Below are positions 53,565 through 62,817 of a stretch of DNA of 64,000 nt, in pieces (position 1 is the stretch's first letter; each line of letters begins with the position of its first letter). The translations under genes and the position numbers were made by a program. This stretch comes from Flavobacterium arcticum (GTDB lineage: Bacteria; Bacteroidota; Bacteroidia; Flavobacteriales; Flavobacteriaceae). Below the pieces are notes generated by a model. It saw only the letters and a program-made list of their open reading frames with translations, made no database searches and had not been told where the DNA came from. Location: NCBI RefSeq assembly GCF_003344925.1, contig NZ_CP031188.1:1176501-1240500 (forward strand). Reading direction: 5' to 3'.

Positions 53565-54920
53565 ATGCAACTGTTCAACACTTTAAGCGCAGAAGAAAGA
53601 GCGGAGCTTATCGACCAGTCGGGTAAGCAACGATTAACGCTGTCTTTCTATGCCTACGCAAACATCACAGACCCAAAACAATTTCGCGACGAATTATTCC
53701 TTGCTTGGAACCCACTAGAGGTACTGGGCAGAATATATGTAGCTACCGAGGGGATTAACGCCCAGCTTTCGCTACCTGCCGATAATTTCTATGCTTTTAA
53801 AGACCATGTAGAAACCTACCCTTTTATGAATGGTATGCGCCTTAATGTGGCGGTAGAGCAGGACGACCTTTCGTTTTTAAAACTTACCATAAAAGTACGT
53901 AACAAAATTGTTGCCGACGGGCTTAACGATGCTACTTTCGACGTTACGAACAAGGGAATTCACCTAAAGGCTCAGGAATTTAACGAAATGCTAGAAGACC
54001 CTAACACGGTTTTGGTAGATATGCGTAACCATTACGAAAGTGAAATAGGGCATTTTAAAAACGCCATAACGCCAGATGTAGAAACATTTAGAGAGTCATT
54101 ACCCATTATAGAAGACGATTTAAAAGACCATAAAGAAGATAAAAACCTATTGATGTATTGTACAGGCGGTATCCGATGCGAAAAGGCATCGGCATTCTTT
54201 AAGCACAAAGGTTTCAAGAATGTATATCAGTTAGAGGGCGGTATTATAGAATATACCCGTCAGGTAAAAGCCGAAGGACTGGAAAGCAAGTTTATAGGTA
54301 AAAACTTTGTGTTCGATCACCGTTTGGGCGAGCGTATTACCGATGATATTATTGCACAATGCCACCAGTGTGGTAAGCCATGCGACACGCATACCAACTG
54401 TGCTAACGAGGCATGCCACTTACTGTTTATTCAGTGTGAGGAGTGTGCTACAAGTATGGCAGGGTGCTGTTCGGCAGCGTGTGTAGAGGTAATTCAACTA
54501 CCCGAAGAAGAGCAAAAAGCAAGGCGTCGTGGTATTATGAAAGGTAATATGATTTTCAGGAAAGGAAAATCGGATGCCTTGAAGTTTAAAAAGTCGGGTG
54601 ATACGGTTTCGGCTGTTGCTTTAGCCGAAGTGCCAAAAGTAAAAGGCGTTCGCAAAAGAGAACGCAAAATACTAGTAGGTAATGCCGATCATTATTTTAC
54701 TAAAGCAAGTATAGGGCAGTTTACTATGGTAAACGAGTTAAAAACAGGCGATAAAATTGTTATAATGGGTCCTACTACAGGTAGAGAAGAGCTGGTTGTA
54801 ACCAATATGCATGTTAATGGCACGCCTGCCGATGTGGCTCAAAAAGATGATAGGGTAACAATGAACATTCCGTTTAGAATACGCCTTTCGGATAAGTTAT
54901 ATAAATTACCACAGGAATAA
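53565..54920 (+). CDS. trhO: tRNA uridine(34) hydroxylase TrhO with extra C-terminal domain
   Basis: From the ATG at 53565 this is 451 residues; a TTG at 53556 is less likely. It has the N-terminal UPF0176 domain, a rhodanese domain with the active Cys199 in YCTGGIRCEKAS, and a Cys-rich segment near 270-315 (CHQCGKPC, CEECATSMAGCC). TrhO adds oxygen to U34 of tRNA to form 5-hydroxyuridine. The E. coli protein is about 350 residues; this one has a further ~100 (from about 347), whose beta-rich pattern (TVNELKTGDKIVIMGP-like, shown in part) resembles the C-terminal domain of U32-peptidase-type TrhP proteins. Confidence 0.85.
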   Translation: MQLFNTLSAEERAELIDQSGKQRLTLSFYAYANITDPKQFRDELFLAWNPLEVLGRIYVATEGINAQLSLPADNFYAFKDHVETYPFMNGMRLNVAVEQDDLSFLKLTIKVRNKIVADGLNDATFDVTNKGIHLKAQEFNEMLEDPNTVLVDMRNHYESEIGHFKNAITPDVETFRESLPIIEDDLKDHKEDKNLLMYCTGGIRCEKASAFFKHKGFKNVYQLEGGIIEYTRQVKAEGLESKFIGKNFVFDHRLGERITDDIIAQCHQCGKPCDTHTNCANEACHLLFIQCEECATSMAGCCSAACVEVIQLPEEEQKARRRGIMKGNMIFRKGKSDALKFKKSGDTVSAVALAEVPKVKGVRKRERKILVGNADHYFTKASIGQFTMVNELKTGDKIVIMGPTTGREELVVTNMHVNGTPADVAQKDDRVTMNIPFRIRLSDKLYKLPQE

Positions 54921-54944
54921 AGCAATGTTGCTTATTATATACCG

Positions 54945-54971
54945 AACCTGCACGCAAGTGCAGGTTTTTTT
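54945..54971 (+). terminator. intrinsic terminator of the TrhO gene
   Basis: AACCTGCAC (54945-54953) pairs with GTGCAGGTT (54958-54966) around a GCAA tetraloop, followed by a run of T. Confidence 0.9.
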
Positions 54972-55161
54972 ATGGAAGTAATACTCAACCTCCTGGTAGG
55001 TAAAGTGCTGATAATCTGATTTAGTTTTTGTATTAATACAAGCGGCGAGCTTCGAGATGGCTTTTTATACTTTTACCATAAAATATACTATCTTTACCCA
55101 TTAAAACGTTATTACAACAGAGTAGCGGCTATGGCTGCGACCACTATATATATTTTAAATT

Positions 55162-56538
55162 ATGGCATGTACAAACTGTTCTACGGGCTCCAAAGATGGG
55201 TCGCCCAAAGGATGTAAAAATAACGGTACCTGTGGTACCGACAGCTGCAACAAATTAACTGTTTTTGACTGGCTTAGCAATATGAGCCTCCCTGGAGGCG
55301 AAGCACCTTTTGATTGTGTTGAGGTTCGTTTTAAAAACGGACGTAAAGACTTTTATAGAAATACAGATAATCTTACTCTTAGCATTGGCGATATTATAGC
55401 TACCGAGGCTTCGCCTGGTCATGATATTGGTATTGTGAGCCTTACGGGCGAACTGGTAAAAATGCAGATGAAGAAAAAGCGAGTAAAGGACGATAGTGAA
55501 ATTGCAAAAATATACCGTAAAGCGTCGCAACGTGATATTGATATTTGGCGCGAAGCCCGCGACCGCGAAGAACCGATGAAGGTTATAGCTCGTGAGTTAG
55601 CAATACGCTTAAATCTTGAAATGAAAATATCTGATATTGAGTTTCAGGGTGATGCATCAAAAGCTACGTTTTACTATACCGCTAATGACAGGGTAGATTT
55701 CCGTCAGCTTATTAAAGATTTTGCAAGAGAGTTTAGCACAAGAATAGAGATGAAGCAAGTAGGTTTCCGTCAAGAGGCATCACGCCTTGGTGGAGTGGGT
55801 TCTTGTGGTCGCGAGCTGTGTTGTTCTACTTGGCTAACTGATTTTAGGAGTGTAAATACTTCAGCAGCACGTTATCAGCAATTATCGCTAAATCCGCAAA
55901 AGTTAGCTGGGCAATGTGGTAAGTTAAAATGTTGTCTTAACTATGAGTTAGATACTTATCTTGATGCGCTTAAAGAATTACCAGACCTTGATACAAAATT
56001 ATATACTGAAAAAGGTGATGCTTATTGCCAAAAGGTAGATATTTTTAAGGGTAATATGTGGTTTGCTTATGCTAATGATAATGCGCACTGGCACATGATT
56101 AATGCTGAGCAGGTAAAAGAAATGCTGGCACTTAATAAAAATAAAGAACGTGTATCTTCGTTAGAAGAATATGTTACTGAAGATACTACTAAAGAGGAGG
56201 TTGCTAAAAACTTTGAGAATGCAGTAGGGCAAGATAGCCTTACCCGTTTTGATGCACCTAAGCGTAAGAAAAGACCTAACAATAACAATAGGAAGAAAAA
56301 ACCAGCAACGGCAAATTCGCCAGAAGGTAAAGTAGCTCCTAAGGCTAAGATGATTATAAAACCTGGAGGTGCTGTACCTGTTAAAGAGGCTGCCCCAGCA
56401 AAAGAAGGTGGTAGAAATACTGATGCTGGAGCCAAGAAAAATAACAGGAATAACGCTAACAGGAACAATAAGAATAGAAATAACAAAAATAATAATAACC
56501 GAAACACTAAGCCCGGTGGTAATGAGGATAAGAAATAG
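55162..56538 (+). CDS. ricT: PSP1-domain protein, RicT (YaaT) family
   Basis: This 458-residue protein begins with a Cys-rich stretch (seven Cys in the first 29 residues: CTNCST, KGCKNNGTCGTDSC), then the PSP1 domain (VEVRFKNGRKDFY, TEASPGHDIGIVSLTG and QVGFRQEASRLGGVGSCGRELCCS). RicT binds Fe-S clusters and in Firmicutes works in RNA processing with RicA and RicF. The C-terminal ~95 residues are a disordered, Asn/Lys/Arg-rich tail. The 3' end overlaps gldH by 17 bases. A weak TATCTTTA lies upstream. Confidence 0.88.
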   Translation: MACTNCSTGSKDGSPKGCKNNGTCGTDSCNKLTVFDWLSNMSLPGGEAPFDCVEVRFKNGRKDFYRNTDNLTLSIGDIIATEASPGHDIGIVSLTGELVKMQMKKKRVKDDSEIAKIYRKASQRDIDIWREARDREEPMKVIARELAIRLNLEMKISDIEFQGDASKATFYYTANDRVDFRQLIKDFAREFSTRIEMKQVGFRQEASRLGGVGSCGRELCCSTWLTDFRSVNTSAARYQQLSLNPQKLAGQCGKLKCCLNYELDTYLDALKELPDLDTKLYTEKGDAYCQKVDIFKGNMWFAYANDNAHWHMINAEQVKEMLALNKNKERVSSLEEYVTEDTTKEEVAKNFENAVGQDSLTRFDAPKRKKRPNNNNRKKKPATANSPEGKVAPKAKMIIKPGGAVPVKEAAPAKEGGRNTDAGAKKNNRNNANRNNKNRNNKNNNNRNTKPGGNEDKK

Positions 56539-57013
56539 CATTTTTGTTTTTGGCGCATTGTTACTCCTTTTCTGTTCTTGTGACGAAAAGAGAGTCTTTG
56601 ATGAATATAAGTCATTTGATGGTGCATGGAATAAAGACAGTATTGCTTCGTTTGACTTTGAACAACAGGATACAACCAGTGTGTATAATATGTTCGTTAA
56701 CATCAGGAGTAATAATGATTACCCATACAGCAACATTTTCTTGATAGTAGAAATGCAGCAACCCGACACCGATTTTACAATAGTAGATACATTAGAATAC
56801 CAAATGGCAAATCCTGATGGAACGCTTATGGGCGAAGGATTTACGGATGTTAAAGAAAGTAAATTGTGGTATAGAGAACAAGTAAAATTCCCAACACAGG
56901 GAGCTTATAAAGTAAACATTCAGCAGGCAGTGCGCGAAGCAGGAAAAGTGCCTGGAGTACAAGAACTAGAGGGTATTACAGAAATAGGTTTCAGGATAGA
57001 GACAACAGAATAA
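56522..57013 (+). CDS. gldH: gliding motility lipoprotein GldH
   Basis: From the ATG at 56522 this is 163 residues. It has a lipoprotein signal ending in LLFCSC, then the GldH pattern FDEYKSFDGAWNKDSIASF and MANPDGTLMGEGFTDVKESK. GldH is required for gliding and chitin use in Flavobacterium johnsoniae, probably with type IX secretion. The longer frame from 56369 lies in the ricT tail. The start lies within the ricT coding region, so expression is coupled. PBP1A follows 8 bases later. Confidence 0.93.
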   Translation: MRIRNSIFVFGALLLLFCSCDEKRVFDEYKSFDGAWNKDSIASFDFEQQDTTSVYNMFVNIRSNNDYPYSNIFLIVEMQQPDTDFTIVDTLEYQMANPDGTLMGEGFTDVKESKLWYREQVKFPTQGAYKVNIQQAVREAGKVPGVQELEGITEIGFRIETTE

Positions 57014-57021
57014 TAATATAA

Positions 57022-59340
57022 ATGGCAACAAAAAAAAACACTAAAAGCGCAAAGAGTAGCAATGGCTTTTTTAAGTACATAAAAATCTTTTGGTCTATTT
57101 TTTTAATAGGGCTTGTATCTGTAGTGCTGTTTTTCCTCATGGCATCATGGGGTGTTTTTGGAAAAATGCCCACATTTGATCAGTTAGAGAATCCAGACTC
57201 TAATGTGGCTACTGAGATAATTTCATCTGATGGGGTAACTATCGGTAAATTTTATCTTGAGAACCGCACACCTGTAAAGTATGCCGATTTACCTCAAAAT
57301 TTGGTAGATGCTCTTGTAGCAACCGAAGATGAACGCTTTTTTGAGCATTCGGGTATTGATGCGCGCGGAACATTGCGTGCTGCTGCATCTCTTGGAGCGG
57401 GAGGTGGTGCGAGTACTATTACGCAACAATTGGCAAAAAACCTTTTTCATGGAGAAGGTTCTAAAAATATTCTTTACCGAATTACACAAAAAGCAAAAGA
57501 GTGGGTTATAGCCATACGACTAGAGAGGCAATATACCAAGCAGGAAATTATAGCCATGTACTTGAATACCGTAGATTTTGTAAATCAGGCGGTAGGTATC
57601 CGTTCGGCTGCAAAAACCTATTTCGGTAAAGAGCCTAAAGATTTAACTATTGAAGAGTCGGCAGTATTAGTGGGTATGCTTAAAAACCCATCATTGTATA
57701 ACCCAGCAAGAGAATCAAGAAAAAAAAGAGTATTAGACAGACGTAACACTGTACTTAGCCAGATGGTGAAAAATGGTTTTTTGAAACCAGAGATTAAAGA
57801 AGAGTTGGCTTTAAAACCAATAAAACTCGATTTTAACCCTGAAGATCATAATGAGGGTATTGCTACTTATTTAAGAGAATACATTAGGAATGATTTTATG
57901 AGAACATGGGTTAAGGAAAATTTGAAAGAAGATGGTACCGAGTATGATATATACCGAGATGGACTAAAAATATATGTTACTATAGACTCTCGTATGCAAA
58001 AGTATGCCGAAGAGGCAGTACACGAACATCTTTCTAACTTACAAGAAGAATTTTTTATAGGACAGGAAAAAAACAAGAATGCACCTTTTATGAATATCTC
58101 TAGTGCTGAAACAAAGCGCATTCTAGACAGGGCTATGAAAAGCTCTGAACGATGGAGAGTAATGAATAAGCAAGGAAAATCGGAAGATGAAATTATTAAG
58201 TCTTTTGACGTAAAAACAAACATGACAGTTTTTAGCTGGCAAGGAGATAGAGATACTATAATGACCCCAATGGATTCTATCCGATATTATAAACACTTTT
58301 TACAAACAGGTGTAATGTCTATGGAACCACAAACGGGTCAGGTAAAAGCATGGGTAGGTGGTATTAACCATAGGTACTTTCAGTATGACCATGTTAAACA
58401 AGGTACAAGGCAGGTAGGGTCTACCTTTAAACCGTTTGTATATGCTACTGCAATAGAGCACATACACCATTCACCTTGTGACACTATTATCGATTCGCCT
58501 TTTACAATGCCTAAAGGTAAATATGGTATTACTGCTGATTGGAGTCCGAAAAACTCTAACAATAAACATGAAGGAGCAGTTACTATGAAGTATGCTTTGG
58601 CACATTCTATAAATACGGTATCGGCAAAGCTTATTAATGAGGTAGGGCCTAAAGCAGTGGTTGACTTGGCTCATAAACTGGGTGTAACAAACGAGATACC
58701 TGAAACGCCTGCCATAGCACTAGGTGCAGCAGAACTAAACGTTAGCGAAATGGTAGCGGCATACAGTACATTTGCTAACAAAGGAATGTATATAAAGCCT
58801 ATAGTAATAACACGAATAGAAGATAAAAATGGCGTGCAGTTGTATCACGATGTTCCGCAAACTAGAGAGGTAATGAGTAAAGATGTTGCCTATGCCGTTG
58901 TTAAACTTTTAGAAGGAGTTACCGAGTCGGGCTCGGGCTACAGACTTAAATCGACTTGGAGTGGTAACGGTTATAAACGTGTTACAGGACACCCGTATAA
59001 ACTAACAAATCCTATTGCTGGTAAAACAGGAACAACACAAAACCAAAGTGATGGTTGGTTTATGGGTATGGTACCTAACCTTGCTACAGGGGTATGGGTA
59101 GGTAACGAAGATCGTTCGGCACATTTTAGGAGTATTACCTACGGTCAGGGAGCTACTATGGCACTGCCCATATGGGGGCTTTATATGAAAAAATGTTATG
59201 CCAATGAATCGCTCGAAATTTCTAAAGAAAATTTTGAACGACCTGAAAACTTATCAATAAGAGTAGATTGTTCAAAAGCTGTGGAGAAAGATAGTACAGC
59301 CATTGAAAAACAAGATATAGATGACTTCTTCGGTATTTGA
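57022..59340 (+). CDS. penicillin-binding protein 1A (bifunctional)
   Basis: This 772-residue class A PBP has one N-terminal membrane helix, a GT51 glycosyltransferase domain (VATEDERFFEHSGIDARG, GGASTITQQLAKNLFH) and a transpeptidase domain with SxxK in STFKPF, SxN in SIN and KTG in GKTGTTQNQSDGWF. It polymerises and cross-links peptidoglycan in the periplasm. It shares the transcript of ricT and gldH and is closed by a terminator. Confidence 0.95.
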   Translation: MATKKNTKSAKSSNGFFKYIKIFWSIFLIGLVSVVLFFLMASWGVFGKMPTFDQLENPDSNVATEIISSDGVTIGKFYLENRTPVKYADLPQNLVDALVATEDERFFEHSGIDARGTLRAAASLGAGGGASTITQQLAKNLFHGEGSKNILYRITQKAKEWVIAIRLERQYTKQEIIAMYLNTVDFVNQAVGIRSAAKTYFGKEPKDLTIEESAVLVGMLKNPSLYNPARESRKKRVLDRRNTVLSQMVKNGFLKPEIKEELALKPIKLDFNPEDHNEGIATYLREYIRNDFMRTWVKENLKEDGTEYDIYRDGLKIYVTIDSRMQKYAEEAVHEHLSNLQEEFFIGQEKNKNAPFMNISSAETKRILDRAMKSSERWRVMNKQGKSEDEIIKSFDVKTNMTVFSWQGDRDTIMTPMDSIRYYKHFLQTGVMSMEPQTGQVKAWVGGINHRYFQYDHVKQGTRQVGSTFKPFVYATAIEHIHHSPCDTIIDSPFTMPKGKYGITADWSPKNSNNKHEGAVTMKYALAHSINTVSAKLINEVGPKAVVDLAHKLGVTNEIPETPAIALGAAELNVSEMVAAYSTFANKGMYIKPIVITRIEDKNGVQLYHDVPQTREVMSKDVAYAVVKLLEGVTESGSGYRLKSTWSGNGYKRVTGHPYKLTNPIAGKTGTTQNQSDGWFMGMVPNLATGVWVGNEDRSAHFRSITYGQGATMALPIWGLYMKKCYANESLEISKENFERPENLSIRVDCSKAVEKDSTAIEKQDIDDFFGI

Positions 59341-59360
59341 GGATGTAGAAGATAATAGCA

Positions 59361-59389
59361 AAAACGCCTTCAAAAGAAGGCGTTTTTTT
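59361..59389 (+). terminator. intrinsic terminator after PBP1A
   Basis: AAAACGCCTTC (59361-59371) pairs with GAAGGCGTTTT (59376-59386) around an AAAA loop, followed by more T. Confidence 0.9.
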
Positions 59390-59422
59390 ATATATTTATA
59401 GTCGAAAATTAAAATAAATTGT

Positions 59423-60121
59423 ATGATTAATAAAAAAGTACAAAACGTTACAGACGCTTTGCGCAATATAAAAGACGATATGACCATCATGCTAGGTGGT
59501 TTTGGTCTTTGTGGCATACCTGAAAACAGTATTAACGAACTGGTTAAAAAAGGCACTACAAATCTTACTTGTATTTCTAATAATGCGGGGGTAGATGATT
59601 TTGGTCTTGGATTGTTATTACAAAAAAAGCAAATAAAGAAAATGATTTCTTCTTATGTAGGAGAAAATGCCGAGTTTGAAAGACAAATGCTTAGTGGAGA
59701 GCTAGAGGTAGAGCTTACCCCACAAGGTACACTTGCCGAGAAATGCCGTGCTGCACAAGCTGGTATTCCTGCATTTTATACACCAGCAGGCTACGGTACA
59801 GAAGTAGCCGAAGGTAAGGAGTCTAGAGAGTATAACGGAAAGATGCACATACTAGAAAATGCATACAAGGCAGATTTTGCTATTGTAAAAGCATGGAAAG
59901 GCGACGAGGCAGGAAATCTTATTTTTAAAGGTACAGCACGTAACTTTAACTCATGTATGGCAGGAGCTGCAACTATTACTGTTGCTGAGGTAGAGGAGCT
60001 TGTACCTGCGGGACAACTTGACCCAAATGAGATACATATACCAGGGATATTTGTAACACACATATTCCAAGGGGAGCAGTATGAAAAGAGAATTGAGCAA
60101 CGAACCGTTAGACAAAAATAA
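59423..60121 (+). CDS. scoA: 3-oxoacid CoA-transferase subunit A
   Basis: This 232-residue protein has the subunit A pattern: [14 protein letters not shown] near residue 32, [12 protein letters not shown], and [14 protein letters not shown]. With subunit B it moves CoA between succinyl-CoA and acetoacetate or a similar oxoacid. It is two bases ahead of scoB. Only a near-match promoter (TATATTTA) precedes it. Confidence 0.95.
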   Translation: MINKKVQNVTDALRNIKDDMTIMLGGFGLCGIPENSINELVKKGTTNLTCISNNAGVDDFGLGLLLQKKQIKKMISSYVGENAEFERQMLSGELEVELTPQGTLAEKCRAAQAGIPAFYTPAGYGTEVAEGKESREYNGKMHILENAYKADFAIVKAWKGDEAGNLIFKGTARNFNSCMAGAATITVAEVEELVPAGQLDPNEIHIPGIFVTHIFQGEQYEKRIEQRTVRQK

Positions 60122-60123
60122 TT

Positions 60124-60780
60124 ATGGCTTTAGATAAAACAGGAATTGCAAAACGAATTGCAAAAGAAGTTAAAGACGGGTATTATGTAAACCTTGGTAT
60201 TGGTATCCCTACCTTGGTGGCTAATTATGTTCGTGAAGATATCTCGGTAGAATTTCAGAGCGAGAATGGTGTGCTGGGTATGGGACCTTTCCCTTTTGAA
60301 GGTGAAGAAGATGCCGACATTATTAACGCAGGAAAACAAACGATAACAACATTACCAGGGGCATCATTTTTTGACTCAGCTATGAGTTTCGGGATGATAC
60401 GCGGGCAACACGTAGACCTTACTATACTTGGTGCTATGGAAGTTTCTGAAAATGGCGATATTGCCAATTGGAAAATTCCAGGTAAAATGGTAAAAGGTAT
60501 GGGTGGTGCTATGGATTTAGTAGCATCGGCAGATAATATTATTGTGGCAATGATGCACGTAAATAGGGCAGGACAGTCTAAACTATTAAAACGTTGCTCA
60601 TTACCATTAACAGGTGTGGGCTGCGTTAAAAAAGTAGTTACTGAGCTTGCCGTGATGGAAATTGTACCCGAAGGGTTTAAATTACTAGAACGCGCTCCAG
60701 GTGTAACTGTCCAAGAGATACAAAAAGCCACAGAAGGTAACCTTATTATAGAAGGTGATATTCCTGAAATGGTTATTTAA
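60124..60780 (+). CDS. scoB: 3-oxoacid CoA-transferase subunit B
   Basis: This 218-residue protein starts with IAKRIAKEVKDGYYVNLGIGIPTLVANY (shown in part) and contains FQSENGVLGMGPFP, where the Glu forms the covalent CoA thioester. The GAMEVSENGDIANW block is also typical. It forms a heteromer with scoA and is followed by the second intergenic hairpin repeat. Confidence 0.96.
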   Translation: MALDKTGIAKRIAKEVKDGYYVNLGIGIPTLVANYVREDISVEFQSENGVLGMGPFPFEGEEDADIINAGKQTITTLPGASFFDSAMSFGMIRGQHVDLTILGAMEVSENGDIANWKIPGKMVKGMGGAMDLVASADNIIVAMMHVNRAGQSKLLKRCSLPLTGVGCVKKVVTELAVMEIVPEGFKLLERAPGVTVQEIQKATEGNLIIEGDIPEMVI

Positions 60781-60790
60781 TACAGTACTC

Positions 60791-60846
60791 AGTTATCAGT
60801 CGCGCTAGGCAGTTACTATTTATATTGTACACTGCGACTGATAACT
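60791..60846. repeat. intergenic hairpin repeat, copy 2
   Basis: The 13-base arms AGTTATCAGTCGC (60791-60803) and GCGACTGATAACT (60834-60846) are perfect complements. TAGGCAGTTA (60806-60815) and ACTGCGACTG (60831-60840) are shared with the copy at 46644-46688. It again lies between convergent genes and slightly overlaps the end of the next one. Confidence 0.75.
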
Positions 60847-62530
60847 ACTTACTTGGTATAGCAGCAATCAATTTCTTAGTATATTCTTTTTGCGGATGCT
60901 CATATAAGGCATCAGCCTCATTCATTTCCTCAATTTTTCCTTTATTCATAACCAGTACTTGATCACTCATATATTTAACTACCGCAAGGTCGTGCGAGAT
61001 AAATATATAGGTAAATCCGAAATTTTCTTTTAACTCATTTAGCAGGTTAAGCACCTGTGCCTGTACTGAAATATCAAGCGCAGAAACTGATTCATCACAT
61101 ACAATAAGTTTAGGTTGTAAGGCTATGGTTCGGGCAATGCCTATACGTTGCCTTTGCCCACCCGAAAACTCATGTGGATAACGGTGGAAGTGTTCACTGC
61201 CAAGCCCTACACGCTCTAGTATTTCGAGTGTTTTCTCTTTACGCTCCTTATCGTTTTTATACAGCTTATGTACCTGCATAGGTTCCATTATAGCCCTGCC
61301 TACTGTAAGGCGTGGATTTAAGGAAGAGTAAGGATCTTGAAAAATGATTTGTATCTCTTTACGCAGTTCGCGTAGCTGTTTTGTTGATAGTTGGTTGAGG
61401 TCTGTGCCTCTATAAAGTATTTTCCCTGCGGTGGGTTTGTCAAGCTGTAGTATAGCATTCCCGAGTGTCGATTTACCACAACCTGATTCGCCTACTAGTC
61501 CCAAGGTTTCGCCCTCATATATTTTAAAGCTGACATCATCTACTGCTTTAAACTTTACATCTTTACCGAATAATCCTGCTGATGAAACATATTCTTTTTC
61601 TACATTAACTACTTCTAGTAATGGTGGTTGGCTGTATAGTTTTTCGTGTTCCTTTTTGCGTTGTTCGGGTTTTATTTCAGTACTATCTATATTTTCGGTA
61701 AGATAGTCTTGTATAGTAGGGAGTCTTTTTAAGCGAACGTCTAACGAAGGTCGAGAGCTTGTTAGTGCTTTGGTATATAAGTGCTGCGGATTATTGAAAA
61801 TTTGCATTGCTTCGCCCTGCTCTACAATTACACCTTTGTACATTACCAATACCCTATTGGCAATTTCTGAAACCAATGACAAGTCGTGCGAAATGAAAAT
61901 AATACTCATTCCTGTTTCCTGTTGTAGCTCTTTTAGGAGTAGTATGATTTCTTTTTGTACTGTTACATCAAGTGCTGTGGTGGGTTCGTCTGCAATTAGT
62001 ATTTTAGGTTTACAGGCTATTGCCATAGCAATCATTACCCGTTGCTTTTGCCCACCCGATATTTCATGTGGGTAACGGTTGTATATTTCATGCGGGTTGG
62101 GTAGCTTCACTTTCTCAAATAATGAAAGTATAGTTTCCTTAATTTCTTTTTGTGAAAGTGTGGTATGCTCTTTTAGTATTTCGGCTACCTGATAACCACA
62201 TTTTAGCGATGGGTTTAAAGAACTCATCGGTTCTTGAAATATCATACTAATGGCATTACCGCGCAGTTTTCGTAGTGCTTTTTGCGAAAGTGTGGCAATA
62301 GTATTGCCTTCAAAGTCAATTTTCCCTTCGGTAATTGCTAAAATGCCTTTCGGCAACAGCCCCATTACTGCTAATGAAGTAACCGACTTACCCGAACCTG
62401 ACTCGCCCACTATGCCTAGTATCTCATTTTGATGGAGTACAAAATCGCTACCTTTTACAATGGGAGTCCACTCGCCTTCTTTTTTAGCCGAAATAGTAAC
62501 ATGGTCGATATGTAGCAGGGGAGTATTCAT
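60845..62530 (-). CDS. double ABC transporter ATPase, oligopeptide type (DppD-DppF fusion)
   Basis: This 561-residue protein has two full ABC domains. The first has Walker A GESGSGKS (41-48) and signature SGGQKQR, the second Walker [10 protein letters not shown] near residue 353 and signature SGGQRQR; each has a Walker B and D-loop ([22 protein letters not shown]). This is the YejF/DppDF fused form used for import of peptides or similar solutes. No permease or binding protein gene lies adjacent. A near-match promoter (TACTTTTA) is just upstream. Confidence 0.93.
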   Translation of the reverse strand: MNTPLLHIDHVTISAKKEGEWTPIVKGSDFVLHQNEILGIVGESGSGKSVTSLAVMGLLPKGILAITEGKIDFEGNTIATLSQKALRKLRGNAISMIFQEPMSSLNPSLKCGYQVAEILKEHTTLSQKEIKETILSLFEKVKLPNPHEIYNRYPHEISGGQKQRVMIAMAIACKPKILIADEPTTALDVTVQKEIILLLKELQQETGMSIIFISHDLSLVSEIANRVLVMYKGVIVEQGEAMQIFNNPQHLYTKALTSSRPSLDVRLKRLPTIQDYLTENIDSTEIKPEQRKKEHEKLYSQPPLLEVVNVEKEYVSSAGLFGKDVKFKAVDDVSFKIYEGETLGLVGESGCGKSTLGNAILQLDKPTAGKILYRGTDLNQLSTKQLRELRKEIQIIFQDPYSSLNPRLTVGRAIMEPMQVHKLYKNDKERKEKTLEILERVGLGSEHFHRYPHEFSGGQRQRIGIARTIALQPKLIVCDESVSALDISVQAQVLNLLNELKENFGFTYIFISHDLAVVKYMSDQVLVMNKGKIEEMNEADALYEHPQKEYTKKLIAAIPSK

Positions 62531-62553
62531 ACTATAAAAGTAATGAAAACGGT

Positions 62554-62766
62554 TTACAATACTTTTTGTAAGTAAAATTTACGACCATCGGCAGCGATGT
62601 GTTCTATATAGTCGGTCTTTTTAAATTCCCTGTAGTAATACATATAGTTTTTCAGGTTTTTAGCAACACTATCTAACGAGATTACAAAATCTTTTAGGTT
62701 AGTACTAAAAACAATTACCTTATTATCGGTTTGGGCTACGTATAATTCCTTTATTTCTTTTATCAT
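62554..62766 (-). CDS. small protein of unknown function
   Basis: This 70-residue, soluble protein is mixed alpha/beta with a Tyr-rich centre (NYMYYYREF) and a basic end (DGRKFYLQKVL). No family is recognised. It is supported as a gene by its own -7 element right before the ATG. It is 23 bases upstream of the ABC ATPase gene, so the two may share a transcript. Confidence 0.6.
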   Translation of the reverse strand: MIKEIKELYVAQTDNKVIVFSTNLKDFVISLDSVAKNLKNYMYYYREFKKTDYIEHIAADGRKFYLQKVL

Positions 62767-62770
62767 ACTA

Positions 62771-62778
62771 CAAAAGTA
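62771..62778 (-). promoter_or_regulatory. -7 promoter element TACTTTTG of the 70-residue protein
   Basis: On the minus strand an exact TAnnTTTG match ends 4 bases before the ATG at 62766, a leaderless-type spacing. Confidence 0.55.
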
Positions 62779-62817
62779 CTGTATTATTTAATGTGATTTA
62801 TAGCAAAAAAATAAGAT

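Noticed and set aside
56067..56703. Open frames antisense to the ricT tail
   Set aside because: They mirror the Asn/Lys/Arg-rich low-complexity tail and lie across the gldH start; no independent signal.
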